Program-made: the position numbers and the translations under genes
Origin: Vitis vinifera
Lineage: Eukaryota > Streptophyta > Magnoliopsida > Vitales > Vitaceae
Length of the DNA: 64,000 nucleotides
Assembly: GCF_030704535.1 (NCBI RefSeq)
Contig: NC_081811.1
Location: forward strand, 547,501 to 611,500
Direction of reading: 5' to 3'
The notes under the pieces: model-generated
Told to the model about the DNA's origin: nothing
The model's database searches: none
Seen by the model: the letters and a program-made list of their open reading frames with translations, nothing else
Part shown: positions 32,011 to 44,763 of the stretch, piece after piece
Layout: every line of letters begins with the position of its first letter
Numbering within the stretch: position 1 is the stretch's first letter

Positions 32011-33535
32011 TTGCTGGAGAAATAAGCAACATGCAATATGGTTATCTGGTCTTAAAGAGAGTACTGGAAAATCAATTGAAAAAGCTGCTTTTTATTAGGA
32101 GGAAAATGTATAGGGTAACCCAATTATGGGCTTATGTTTAAATTTTAGAAAAATTTTAATCTAGGAAGAAAGTAACCGTAGAATTTTATATGAGAAAATC
32201 TACAGTCAAAATTTGATGGAGCTTGCAAATAATAAAATTAAGGTACAAAACAACAAGATTGAAGTATAAAATAATAATAAGTTCAAATGCACGTATAATA
32301 AGATTTAATTCATCATATTTTTTGGCATTATAATCGAATACTAAATTTAAAATATAAGGAATTGATAACAAGTAAAAAATAAAATAAACCCATAAATCAA
32401 TAAAAGTCTTATAAAGTGCCGGAGTTTTCAATTATAGTTTTGATAGTACAACATTTCTCAATAATATGGAAGATGACTAATAGAGTGAGAGATAAATCGA
32501 TGATTCTACTATCATCAAATCAAACATAAGCGTAAAATAAATAGGTGAACATATAATATCGATGTGAAAGGACATGAAAAATAATAAGATTAAGGATTTT
32601 ATAATGTGATTGATCTATTTAGTAAGTTTAACAATACCAATTATTAAGTGTCTCATACTATCCCATACCAATTATGATTGATTTTGAATAGCCTATGACT
32701 TTTACCTTTTTAATATGACACATGTCAACCAATTAAAGTGTATTACAAAATATAAGGTCCCTTTCCTTGATATGGAGTACCATTACCTTATATCATATAT
32801 ATATATTTGTACTTTCAATTTCAATTTCATTGCATATTTTAAATAATTTGAATTAAAAGTTTGATAAATAAAAATTTGATATTTTAGAACTTTTAATAAA
32901 AAATCAAGGGACTTTATTTTGGGACGGTGCCACCATTTGGCATCGGTCTTCCCTCCAAAAACTACTTTTAATGCTTTGTTATTGTTTTTTATTTATTGGA
33001 GAGAGTTGCCAAAGCACTTTAAAAGCTTTAAGCTTTGATTTATAAAGGTGACGTGACACTTTCTAAACCATTGAATTAACTTTTTCTTTACTTTTTTAAT
33101 GATTAATTAATTATTTTCATGCATATCCTTTTTTTGGTAAGGATAGATTCTGAACGTTTTCTTAACCATTACGGATTTAAAAAATAATAAAAAATAAAAG
33201 AGTTATGGTAAGTTTCGAACCCTTTTATGTCCTAATCACATTTTCTTTATTATATTCTTGTATTAAATTAAATTTATTATTTTAACAAATCTCATTGAAT
33301 TTTAAAATAAATTATTTAATAAATCGATATAAGGGAATAACGTAATTCGTTGTTAAAATATTAATGGATTGAAAATAAATTTTAGAAATTATTGAGCCAA
33401 GTTTCTAATTATTTTCAAGTGTCCAAAATTAAATCATATATTACCTTAAAAAAAAAAACCAATATTGAAATAAATAAAAATAAGATAAAAAGACCAGGAA
33501 TCTGGTGGGCCCCATTTCGTACACTAGGCCTTAAC

Positions 33536-33541
33536 CACGTG
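33536..33541. promoter_or_regulatory. G-box CACGTG upstream of the bZIP gene
   Basis: The palindrome CACGTG in the context AACCACGTGTGA lies 88 bp before the start codon. G-boxes are bound by bZIP and bHLH factors, so self- or cross-regulation is possible but is inference. Confidence 0.5.
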
Positions 33542-33590
33542 TGAAAATGGTTCATATTAAATCCGGGCAGAAGCAATCAAAGTGGAGAAA

Positions 33591-33627
33591 GTGGAGAGAG
33601 AAAGCAGAGAGAGAGAGAGAAAGAGAG
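33591..33627 (+). repeat. GA-rich tract in the bZIP 5' leader
   Basis: AGAGAGAGA-type simple repeat directly before the start codon. Such GA tracts are common in plant 5' UTRs. Confidence 0.7.
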
Positions 33628-33628
33628 A

Positions 33629-36600
33629 ATGGAGTCTGTGTTTTCGTCGGACGATCTGGAAGCGATGTGGACGGCGGTGACTGCGGGGACGTCGGCGGGA
33701 ATGAGTAGGATATCATCGGAGTGGATGTTGGAGAAGTTTCTTCTAGAAGCTTCTTCTTCTTCTCCTGCTTCTTCTACTTCTTGCCCGGTATCTGCGGTGT
33801 CTCAGTGTCCGGCCCCCTATGCTGACGTCACAGCGCCTTATGCCGCCGCCGCCGCCGCCGCTCAATCATCGTCGTCGAAGTCGAGGCCGCGAGGTGAAGA
33901 CGATGAAGTCGTGGAGATCAAGGTTCGTTCTCCGCCGTCGGATCAGCCTCCGGAGAATCCCGTTGATCATCAGGCGTTTCTCAGAAAACGTCTCGATCTG
34001 GCGTGCGCTGCTGTTGCTCTCTCTCGGGTAGTTTTTTCTAGCTATATTATTGAATGTGTTGCTTAGGCTCCGTTTTGTTTCGATGGAAAATTTCCAGGTA
34101 TGAGTTTCTCGGAAAATGAAATAGGGAAATTTTTTGGGGAGGAAATTTAGGATACCTGATGAATTAATGGACATTTGGGGGGAAAATGTTTCCTGGAATT
34201 ATATTCCATCGAAAGAATCGTAACTAGTGGAAAGAAAATTGACGGATTTTGATCGAAAATTTTGATAAATGTGTAGGAATCTGGCGTAAAGCCTCAGGAA
34301 TCTGCCGTAAAGCCTCAGGAATCTGCTGTAAAGCCTCAGGAATCTGCACTTTCAATGCAAACTCAATCAAAGCCTTCTCAACTGGGGTCTCAAGCTGTTG
34401 GTAATTCAGCTAATTGATTGTCAATTTCTGATTTATTGATGGAGAGTTTACACATCATGAGATAAATGATTTGCTTTGGATTTTCTTGAATTATGTGGAT
34501 ACTAGTTTTCCATGAATTAAGAATGAGGACAGCTATGTTAGCTTTGTGATTCTGTGTGGTTGAGTAAATAACGTGCGTAGTTTTGGCAAAGTTATTCATA
34601 AATTCACAGTTCTCTTTTTGTTGTTGGGAACATAGATTTTATGAATCATAGACAGTAAACACTTATTTTGGAAAATTGTTTGGACAACGCGATTGAGTCT
34701 TCCCCCTGAAGGCAAAAATGATCCCAGGACTTAGTTCTGCAGGATGGTGTAGCAAGCAATTAGTTTGAGGCTTACATGCCTTTGTTGTTTGGACATTCCA
34801 GAGAATTGGGGAGCATGAAATACAACCATATTGTCATGTTGGTAACATTCCTCTATGGTCAAATTTGGCATGTAAAAATTTCTCTTTTAATCTTTTGGGG
34901 TTGTTGGAGGGGGTGAGAGACAGTTTCAATTCCTTTTAATTTTTTTAATGAGTGTTGTGTATAGAGCATTCCTATTCATTTCTCTCTGTTCTTACTTGCA
35001 CTCCCGATACACCTCCTCAAGTCATGAGGGTCTTTTTTGTTTGAATCATAACTTAGATGGGCAGGGAAATAATTTTATAATTATTACAACCTCAAAAGTT
35101 ACTGGGCTTCCAATATAAAATAGGGAGATATTTCTCTTGCATGGTTTACAATCCTGTGCTTGTGTTAATGCTATTAACTGGAATTTGTAGCTTTCAGAAT
35201 AGCTTGGCTGTGGATGCCAAGTTCCTTGAACATTGACTGTAATGCATTTTTCTTTTTAAATGTTGTTGTTGTTGTTGTTGTTGTTACTGCTACTGAAAAG
35301 GTAGGCAATCAATGTGTGGTTTGAAATGAGGTAATTAATGGCATAACAGAGGTCTATAACAGAGACATTTGAGAATCTAGAGATGGTGGCTAAGAGCTTG
35401 TTGTGCCCATAGAAATCATTCTCAACCTTCAAAACAAGTCAAATCATCTTTCTTTAAAACCATTTGCAGTTTTTGCCCATAGAAATCATTCTCAACCTCC
35501 AAAACAAGTCAATCATCTTAATTTAAAACCATTTGCAGTTTTTCCAGTTTGATATATTTTTATTTGTAAAATTGTTGAGCATGTCAAATTGGGGGCAATG
35601 GTTGATGTGAAATGTTGTAAATTCTTAGTAGTCACCTGTAGTTAGTGCTTGGTTGGATGGTTAAGAACAACTGCTTCCAAGTGGTTTTGGGCTGTTATGG
35701 TATTACTCTCCTGAATTTCATTGATGGATCTGGTTAGGGGATGTCCTTTTAATTTCTCTCTTCTTTTCTTTTTCTTTTTCTTTTCTTTTTTGCCCTTCTT
35801 TGCCATTAGACACTTCTTGTATGCATCATATATAGCTGGATAGCTCTCCTATCTGTTTGATATTTTTCTAATAATTTTTTTTGATAAGAAATTGCATTAT
35901 AGGAAACTTTCTATCTAGATACTCCGACATTCTTCTTGTTCTCATGCAATGATTGCAATAATCATTTGGCTTCCTTTGAGTTGTCATATTTCAATATACC
36001 ATGAAGATGCTCTCTCCATTTGTATTACTAAATGTAGAACAGGTTCTGTTTATGAACAAACAAATGAAGTGTTTGAGGTTTCTATTTAGTTATATATGTA
36101 TATCAAATGCTGGTGACAATTTCTTTTCTTTTCTGTTCCTCTTTTCTCCAACTTTAAGTTTCTGGTCAATTATCAATTGAATGTTGTATAGCTTAACCTG
36201 CTTTATCTTTCTACATTCATGGAATTTTCCTTTCCAATTTTCATCAGTAGTTCTATTCTCTTTCATTCAATGGCATTTTCTACTTTTAGCCACTGTGGAC
36301 CCTGGACATGTATTCCCCATCACACAAGATAAGGTTGAAGGTGGGTCACTTGGCATTCCAGCCTCAGCTACCTCTCAGAATAAATCAGGGGCACAGGTTA
36401 TAACAACAACCAGTGGATCATCAAGAGAACTATCTGATGATGATGAGCTTGAAGGAGAAACTGACACCACTGGTAATATGGATCCTGCTGATGAAAAGCG
36501 TGCTAGGAGGTAACATTGGCTTTCTGCTTGTGTTGCTAGTGCTCTTGTTAGTTGAGGGGGTACTGTGGGTTGGCTCCAGAAACCATGGGACAAATCTATA

Positions 36601-39600
36601 TAAAATTTCTAAAAATCCCAGTGTGGAAAGCCTGTTAAACAACCTCATTGAAAAAATAAGCTCTCAATAAAAATAATACTTATGTGGGTTAGGGAGTTAC
36701 ATGATATGTTTGTACCTATTGAATTGTTTAATTTATGAGATTTAATTTAAGAATGCAGTTGAGGAATGATTGCATGACTGCCTGGGCTGTTAGTGAAGAG
36801 AAAGAAAGGTTAGACTCTAGAAAGAAAAGAGTGAGGGACAAAAAGCAATAATATGGCTCTAATATTAGTTTAGTCTTTTATTAAGGGAAGAAGTGGGAAG
36901 AGGGATGTATGAAAGAGAGGAAGGGACAAAGCTCAAGATCCAGTTTCTTTCTTCTTAACATAATTTTGAGTGAGAGTTCATTAGGTGCTTCAGATGCATG
37001 TGTGTGTATTATTTTTGTTAGAATCGAGACCTAGGAGGTTGTATGATTGGATATGCAAAGAAAAGACTACTTATTCATTTATTTATTTTTTGCGCTAGGT
37101 AAGGTATAGCAAGAAAAAAAAAACCATTTAACAATGTTGACAATGTTTATAATTTACAGTATAACTTACCAAAGTTTTTAGTTTTGCAAACCCTGGTTTG
37201 TCCACAGGTTGTTCCTAGATCCATGTGACTTACTATTAGGTTTGATTTGGGTTGTAGTTTTTAATTCTTAATTGGGCTCATGTCATGGTTTTCTCTCCAA
37301 AAACTCCCCTAGATTAGGTAGGTGTACCAAAGCTGAAGAAAGGAAGTATCATCGACTCTCCAATTGTGGACAGGAAAATTCATGTCATTTACCTAGAAAA
37401 TTTGATGAAGAAAAGTTATTTTGTTTTTATTTGTGTACCAAAGCCAAAGAAAAGAAGTATCATTGACTCTCCGATTGTGGATAGGAAAATTCATGTCATT
37501 TACCGAGAAAATTTGATGAAGAAAAGTTGTTTTGTTTTTATTTGAGACTGAAAAAAATACCGATTGGACCCATTGCAATGTTTTTATTTTTCTTTCCATT
37601 TTTAAAAATTTTATAGGGCTTATAGGGGCTATATGAACTTGAATAGTAGACCTTCTCTATAAATTTTAAATTAAATGGATAAGGAAATAGTGGACTCCAT
37701 TGTTTCTATGGTTACCTCTTAAATGGTGATGTTGTTTTTATTCGCTAAATCTCCTTCCTTTGTTTAATAAATGTTATTGGTAACGTGCATAATTCACACT
37801 TTTTTTGGCTCTACACATGAATTGGTAAGTAATAGATCCTTCACAAATATGTTTATTTAACTCAGGATGCTATCTAATCGAGAGTCAGCTAGACGCTCCA
37901 GAAGAAGAAAGCAAGAACATTTGAGTGAACTTGAAACACAGGTTTTCATCATGCTTTTCCTTAAAGCACAAGCCCCTTAATTATCTTCTTTCTTGCTCAT
38001 TCTTCAAGTATGTCTTGAGATAATGTGTATGGGTTTCACAGGTTTCACAATTAGGGGTTGAAAACTCTTCATTATTGAAGCGTCTCACAGACATTAATCA
38101 AAAGTACAATGAAGCTGCTGTTGACAACAGAGTTTTAAAAGCTGATGTTGAGACATTGAGAACAAAGGTAAGCTGCCCTTTAGTGCTGATTGTCTAAATT
38201 TCTATTTATCACATTGGTGAATATATGGGTACTCTTGAAATTTAAAAATTGTTTTTGTTTCTTTCTAAATAAAGGTGAAGGAGATGATATTTGATCACAA
38301 AGCAAGCGAAGTCCAATTTTCTATATTAGAAATGTAAAAACACATGTACATGTTCGAATTCTCGACGGAAGTTGAATTCATCCATGGAGTCCATCAGTCA
38401 TGAAAAATGATTTTACAAGATGGAAAAATATCATTTTGTGAAATCTTAAAAATTGATCCTAGTCATGCAATGAATGATTTCATTTCTAATGCCATCAAGA
38501 ATGAAATTGAGTCATTTGAAATTTTTCTAGGGGGCATCTGGCTAATGGTTAGATAGTTGCTTTGCTTTTGATAAGTATGCTAGGTGAGCCTTGGTTCTAA
38601 AGGTGTAGAAGTACCTGAGATCTCACATTCTATAGGTGAAGAAATTGAGTCTTTTAAAATTTATTTAGTGAGCACCTGGTTAACAGATTGTGAGATAGCT
38701 ACTTTAGTTTGTGAGGGTCTCATTTTTGATAACTATGCTATCCTTCATAGTTTGTGAGGGCCTTGGTTCTTTGTGGTGGTTTGTGTGTATTAGATTCTTC
38801 TTTTTCTTCTTTTGGTTGCTTGTGCTCTTGATTTGAGATGACCCTTGGTGCTTAGGAGGGGATTTTAACATAGTCAGTTTCTAGGAAAAAGTGTATCTCT
38901 GAAATGAGACGATTTTTAGAGATCATAAAAGAGTTGAACTTGAGGGATCTTCCATTAGCTTAAGGGCCATTCACTTGGAGTGAATTCTTAGTCTACTTCG
39001 AGGTTACATCGGTTCCTAGTGTTAGATGATTGAGATGAGACTTTTTTTGGCCTAGCTCAAAAGTATTTTACCTAAACTGTTCTTAGATCACTACCCCATT
39101 GTTCTAAATGGAGGTGGGATGAGAAACAACAAAATTCCTTCTCATTTGGAAAATATGTGGCTTAGAGTGGAAGGTTTCAAAGATCCAATGAGGAGTTGGT
39201 GGTTGGGTTATAACGTGAGTGGCTCTTATGGTCATATGTTGGCAACAAAGCTAAAGGCCCTTAAACAAGATCTAGAAAAGTGGAATACTGAGTGTCTGTT
39301 TGGATACACTTCCTGTTTTTTGTTTTTAAAATCATAAAATAATTGTATTTTTTTATATAAGATACAAAAACTCTTAAAAAATTACATTGAAAAAGTAATG
39401 ATTTTAAAAACTATTTAAAAAAATTGAGGTATCAAAAAGTTTTTAAAATTTCAAGTTTTAAAATTTCTTAAAGTGGTTTTTGAAGGCACAAGGTAAATTT
39501 ACACTTTTTGTACAAGTTGTTGTACTTTTATATAGAAGTTTTTTATTTTAAAAACAAAGAACAGGAAGTCATTCTAAATGGACACTAAGGTCTTTGAGAA

Positions 39601-42600
39601 TGTCATAAATACAAAATTTAAAGCCCTTAATAATATTGGCTTTTGGGATTCTACGGAGAGAGAAGCAACACCCTTTCTACTTCCTCGGACAACCATTCAC
39701 CATTCAATCTAACTTTGGTTAACAAGTTTCTTCTTCTTCACGCATTGGCTATTTTGTGAAAGAATTTAGTGTTTTTATTCCCATCTTTCCACATAGTTTC
39801 TTCCAACAAAGCCCACCTATTAAACTCAACCATCGCTAATCTTTTGGCCTCAAAATCTTCAGTAGATGCAAAGTGGGGGTGTCCAAGGATTGGAGACCTA
39901 ACATCAACAAGATGTCCTTTGAAGCATTGAGAAGTGATGTATCAAGGAAATTGGAGGTTCTTTTTTTTGAGGAGGAAGTTTTTGTAGTCTTGTTTAGTTT
40001 GAGTGAGGATAAAGCTCTAAGGCTACATCATTTCACTATGGCATTTTGATAAATGAGCTGAGACTATGTAAAACCAAAGATAATGGTCTTCTTCAGGGAG
40101 TTTTTTGGATAATGGCTCTTTTGAGAGAAACCTAAATGTCAATTTCTTACTTTTGATTCCAAATAAAAGTGGAGTCGTGGACTTAAAAGATTTCGAATCC
40201 ATTCGCTTAGTTGGAGGGTTATACAAGCTCCTAACTAAAGTCTTGACTTATAGGCTTAAGAATGTGGTGGGTAAAGTGGTTTCAGCTTATGAGTGGTGCC
40301 ATTATGAAGGGTAGATAGATATTGGATGTAGTCCTCATAGCGAATGAGAGATCAGATTTAAGGCTAAAGAGTATCACTAGTGGGGTTATAATTATATGCA
40401 AGTTAGATATTGAGAAGGCATTTGATCATGTCAATTGAGACTTTTTGGTTGTGGTTTTGAATAAAAATGAGGTTTGGTAAAAATGAGTAAGATGGATCAA
40501 ATGATGCATTTCTATGACGAAATTCTATGTTCTAGTTAACGAAATCCTGTTTGATTTTTTTCTAAAGCTTAGGTGAGGGGACCCTTACCTATTCATCTTG
40601 GCAATGGAGGCACTTAGTAGGATTTTAAGGAAGGCAAGGGAAGGGGACTTCATCTTGGGCTTTAGTGTAGGTAGAAGAGGTGGGGATATGGAAGTGTCTC
40701 ATTTGTTGTTTGCTGATGACACCCTAATTTTTTGCAATGCTAATCAAGAGTAATTAGAGTACCCATGCTGGACATTCATGTGGTATGAGGTTATATCGGG
40801 CTTAAAAATTAATATGTAGAAAAATCAACTAATATCGATAGTGTAAGTTCTAACTATGGAGGGTCTTTCTTTGGTGTTAGTTTGCAAGATTGGAATCCTA
40901 CCCACTACGTACTTCGGTTTTCCCTTTGGGAACTCTTTACAAATCAATGGTGGAGGAGAAATTTTAGAGAAGGCTTGCTTTATGGAAGAGACAATGCCTT
41001 TCTAAAAGGAGGGAGACTTGCTTTGATCAAGAGTATGTTGTCAACTCCTCCCATTTATTTTTTGATAACCAACTCTTCCCATTTATTTTACGTCTCTCTT
41101 TGACATTTTGAGGAGGGCGAGCTTAAGGCTGGAACAAATTCAAATGGAGTTCCTTTGGGGATGGGGAGGGTTGAGAAAAAGTCTCATTTGACTAGTTGGT
41201 CAATAGTTCAATTGGATAAAAAGAATGGAGGTCTTGGTATTATTAGTCTTTACACTCTAACAAGACTCTCCTTAGCAAATGGGGCTAGAGGTTTTGCTTT
41301 GGAGAGAGAATCATTTTGGAAACATGTCATAGCTAGAAAATTTAACGCCAATGAAAAGGGATGGCATTCAAGGGTTGTGATAGGTAGGTATTGGGTGGGG
41401 TTGCAGAAGGCTATTAGAAATGAGTATTAGATCTTTAGAAGTAGATCTCATATCATAGTGGGTAATGGAAGGAGGGCAAAATTTTGGAAAGATAGTTGAT
41501 ATGGGGAAAGCTCTTTGGAAGAATCCTTTTAGGTGGTATTCTCTATAGTTGTTGATGAAGATGCATTGGTAGCAGAGATGTGGGAGCAAGTTAGAGAAGG
41601 GGGTTGGTGGAGTCTCTAGTTTTACAAACAGTTACATGATTGAGAATTGGAAGGAATGGAGACCTTTTTTAAAAGACTGCAATTGGCCTCAATTAGTGTG
41701 GATGAGGAAAGATAGATTGGGAAGGAAGGGAATTGTGGCAAATTCTTTGTCAAATCCTACTACTCTTCATTAATTTGGGGAAGAAGTGAGTCTTTCCCTG
41801 CAAAAATAGTGTGGAACCTTTGGATTCCTGCAAAGATGAGTTTCTTTGCTTAGGAAGCTTGTATAGGGAAGGATTTTAATGCTTGATCAACTCAAAAGGA
41901 GGGAATGAATTTTTCTGAACCAATGTTACATGTGTAAAGGGGAAGAGGAGTCGACTGTTCATATGCTCTTGCACTGCTCTAAAGCAAGAATTTTGTGGCA
42001 TCTAATTTTTTCTCTTTTCTGGAGTGACTTGGGTAATGCACTCTTTATTTAAAAGAAACCCATTGAGTTGATATGGTTCTTTTGTGGGGAAAAAGTAAAA
42101 GAAGGCTTGGAGGGTCAATCCCTTGTGTATTTTCTAGATGTCAAGGATAGAAAAAAATAGGTCATTCGAAGTACAAAAACTATTTCTTGACCATGATAGG
42201 CTTTATAGATTGGTTGGATTCAAAGTAGGCAGATGGGGTTGTTTTTTGTTTTTCTTTTCCTTTTTGCTTGGCTGATGATGATTCTTGTATACATAGTGTG
42301 AACTTTGGTGCTTTCTTTTTCAGGCGCCTTTAATATATTATCTCTTTCTATAAAAGAAAAAAGTATCTGAGATCTCAGTTCTCTTCCTCATCCTCATTAT
42401 CATTTTCTCTTCCTCATCCTCATTTCTGATTACTATGCTAAATGGGCCTTAGTTCTATACTAGTAGTTCTATTTAAATCTCAGTTTTCCTCCTGTTCTTC
42501 TTCTTCTTCTTCTTGGGTCTCATTTCTGTTAACTATGCTAGATGGGCTTTGGTTCAACCATAGTAGGTGTATCTGAGATCTCAGTTTTTCTCTTCTTCTT

Positions 42601-43501
42601 CTTCTTGTGTGTATTGGAGTTGGAGGACGATCTCTTCCATGAATTGCAGAATGCATAATTTGTCCAAACAAGTCTGCTATTTGCTATTTTGGTCCCCCAT
42701 CTGTGTACCAGTGTGTGTACTTTTATTTATTCTACCCTGATGTCCGCTCTTCTTTCTTTCTTTCCTTCTCTTTCTATTTGGTTGTTTCTCTGTCTATTGG
42801 AATTGGAGGAGTGTCTCTTCCATTAATTGCAGAATGCATTGTGTGACCAAGCAAGTATGCAGCTGCTATGGTCAAGTGCTTTCTTTATTCTACACTTAAT
42901 TTCTTTATGACTGTTCCATTGTGTACAAATTGTTCTCTATTCATGATATGGACATAAATCCTCAGATCAAGTACTGGCATTTTTGGTGACTGCTCTGGAA
43001 TACAAATGGTCATTGAACTTTGGATTTATACTGCCATAATTTGCTATTGATTTGCCGAGGTGAATATTTCATTAATACAATTTCTAGGTGAGGATGGCTG
43101 AGGATGCAGTTAAGCGAGTCACAGGGTTGACCTCTCTGCTTCCTGCTATACCGGATATCCCGAGCATGGGCATGCCATTTGTGAACAACACATCTTCCAA
43201 CACATCTGCAGATGCTGCTGTGCCTGTCCAACGCGACTCCAACCACTTCATCCACCCACCGGTTCCTAACAATCTGATTGCTCCTCCACATGACCAGAGG
43301 TTGAACAATGGCTTCCCTACCAATTGCCCTCCCCTCCCCACTGAAAGCCTACTGAATGGCGCTGGGCCAAAGAACATGCCTCAAACATCGCCAATGCAGA
43401 ACGTTTCAAGAGTTTGTGTGGGTGCTAATCCATGTGGCGTGATGCCTGGTTGGGACTCGGTGCCTTCCCATGTAACTACAAACATTAAAAACCAGAACTA
43501 A
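33629..43501 (+). CDS. BZIP10: Group C (Opaque2-like) bZIP transcription factor, bZIP10 type
   Basis: Six exons join in frame: 33629-34027, 34277-34400, 36290-36509, 37866-37941, 38042-38167 and 43088-43501, giving 452 residues. The basic region is residues 248-~264 with the invariant N252-x7-R260 (NRESARRSR). The leucine zipper is long and spans exons 5-6, as in group C. The N-terminus [14 protein letters not shown] and the segment [12 protein letters not shown] are conserved in the Arabidopsis bZIP10/25 pair. These factors bind ACGT-core sites as heterodimers with group S1 bZIPs, in seed storage gene control and energy/stress signalling. Exon 2 holds three tandem copies of a 7-residue unit. 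The 4.9-kb intron 5 carries a decayed LINE. Confidence 0.95.
33823..33830. promoter_or_regulatory. TGACGTCA palindrome inside bZIP exon 1
   Basis: A perfect C-box/CRE-type site (core GACGTC), the kind group C bZIPs bind, sits within the coding sequence. A role in autoregulation is speculative; an eight-base match can arise by chance. Confidence 0.3.
34277..34339 (+). repeat. Three 21-bp in-frame coding repeats in bZIP exon 2
   Basis: Three tandem copies each encode ES(G/A)VKPQ, followed by a partial copy (ESA). They differ at only a few bases, so the expansion is young. The exon begins exactly at the first copy. Confidence 0.95.
35404..35543. repeat. Two-copy 71-bp tandem duplication in bZIP intron 2
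   Basis: Each copy begins GCCCATAGAAATCATTCTC and ends CCATTTGCAGTTTTT. They differ by a few bases. Confidence 0.9.
37323..37545. repeat. Two-copy 111-bp tandem duplication in bZIP intron 3
   Basis: Copies start near 37323 and 37434 and share AAAATTCATGTCATTTAC and AAATTTGATGAAGAAAAG. Small open frames here come from this repeat and are not genes. Confidence 0.9.
38570..38830. repeat. Diverged intron repeat, left part of a split array
   Basis: Contains TATGCTAGGTGAGCCTTGG and CCTGAGATCTCAC (38578-38628) and a second weaker copy at 38738-38800. Related copies lie at 42430-42480 and 42530-42590, beyond the LINE. The LINE seems to have landed inside this array. Confidence 0.6.
38842..42220 (+). 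pseudogene. LINE ORF2 remnant (endonuclease C-terminus, RT, zf-RVT)
   Basis: Translated fragments follow the order of plant L1 ORF2, but stops or frame changes break it in nearly every domain. No frame over ~95 codons survives. It cannot make an enzyme. Confidence 0.85.
39293..39584. mobile_element. MITE nested in the second LINE, with 5-bp target duplication
   Basis: A 292-bp element starts TGTCTGTTTGG and ends with inverted TGTCCATTTAG. The ~40-bp inverted ends share ACTTCCTGTT and TTTGTTTTTAAAAT. The flanks are CTGAG (39288-39292) and CTAAG (39585-39589), one base apart. Skipping the element and one flank copy makes the LINE reading frame continue across the gap (KWNTE then VFENV). That confirms the boundaries. 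Confidence 0.85.
42361..42860. repeat. Diverged intron repeats right of the LINE
   Basis: Holds two further copies of the array seen at 38570-38830 (TATGCTAGATGGGCTTTGG and CTGAGATCTCAG), CTT-rich runs, and a second pair at 42605-42660 and 42795-42850 sharing ATTGCAGAATGCAT. Non-coding intron. Confidence 0.6.
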
Positions 43502-44763
43502 AATCTGGTAGGTGCTGGTCTCTCCCCTCTTTTATTCTGGGGTTTAGGGGCTTAAATGGCTGATCAGCCTGCTACAAATATATCTTATGATGAATTTTGA
43601 TCATGAGTCCTTCACTGTACTCATGACTTCTAATTTCTGCGTTTGGTAGGGACTTTTGAGTGTGCTGGTTCTGGTTCTGTTATCAGATAAACAGTTTCCT
43701 TGTCATTAAAAATAAAAAAGGCAATGTTTGAACATAAATTGTTTAATCATTTTGAGGAAACTCTAGTACATGTCATCTGTAGCCTATTATGACTGATTTT
43801 AGAATCAATTACAGTGTGGTTTTAGAAAACTTTTTAATCAAAAGTTTGTCATGCTTTTTGAATTACTTTTAAAGAATAGAAAACTACTTTCAATGTCTTC
43901 CAAACACAAAGCTGACTTTCTTTCTAGACGTTGAAAAATTATTTGGTTAAAGATATTCCATTATTCTCTCCTTTGCTATTAACTTGTCTCGACCTCAACA
44001 ATTATATGGCAATATTTTGAAAGGCCATGAATGAATATATCTGGGGAAGAATATGACTTTTGGAATCTATTCTTGAAAATATTTTTTTGTTATTAACAAT
44101 GTAATTTAATTATCCTAACTTAAAATATATTTGATAAGTTTCGAAATAATTTTTTTTTTCCTTTGGGGAATTTGTTTTAAAAGGAAGATGAATTTTTAAA
44201 ACAAATTTAAAGTGTTTTCATGTGTTTATTTATTTATACAGTGTAATGAAAAATAGTTAAGAACTTTTATTATATAAGTGTATAAGGTCTTAAAATGAGT
44301 TTAAGAGTGATTTTATAAAGTGTTTTTATATTTTTTAACACTTAAATGATAAAAAAATTTCGAGTATTAGAAAATATTAAAATCATTTTCTACTATCACT
44401 ATCAAACGAGCTCTTAATAAAAAATAGATTATAAAAATATATATTTTTCATCCTTGAGTTTTTGAATTGAATTTTGTTCTTAAAAACAACTTGAAACTAT
44501 TTTTTTTTTTCTCATATTGGTTTCGGAGAATTATTTTTGAAAGCATTGTTAAATATATTTATGGAGTTCTTTGCATGTAACTTGAAATAGGGTTCTCCCA
44601 TGTGTACAAAATCCGATAGAAAGAGAAATTCAACTAGGCGACATTCTATAGTTTTATAAGAAAAAAAATATAATATAACAAGGAAATCATGCTGAGAAAC
44701 TTATGTTATGCGTAAAGATTTGATCTTCTCATTTGAAAATCAATTGACTATTAATAAGATATG
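43502..44763. other. bZIP 3' region and AT-rich spacer
   Basis: The first ~200 bp are probably the bZIP 3' UTR. The rest is AT-rich, with no open frame or repeat I can place. Confidence 0.4.

Larger units (their letters stand above)
32011..33628. other. Divergent intergenic region of the PPR and bZIP genes
   Basis: AT-rich spacer. Near the bZIP start there is a CACGTG G-box (33536-33541) and a GA-rich leader (33591-33627). No gene is seen between 32040 and 33520. Confidence 0.5.
38830..42360 (+). mobile_element. Second L1-type LINE, degenerate, in bZIP intron 5
   Basis: Same orientation as the host gene and same family as the LINE at 7930. It begins within the endonuclease ([11 protein letters not shown], about 38842-38875). 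It then shows RT remnants ([10 protein letters not shown] about 40145, [17 protein letters not shown] about 40210, FADDTLIF about 40710-40733) and the zf-RVT region (about 41750-42000). It ends near an A-rich tract at 42350-42360. Many stops and frameshifts make it older than the other copy. A MITE (39293-39584) is inserted in it. Confidence 0.85.
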
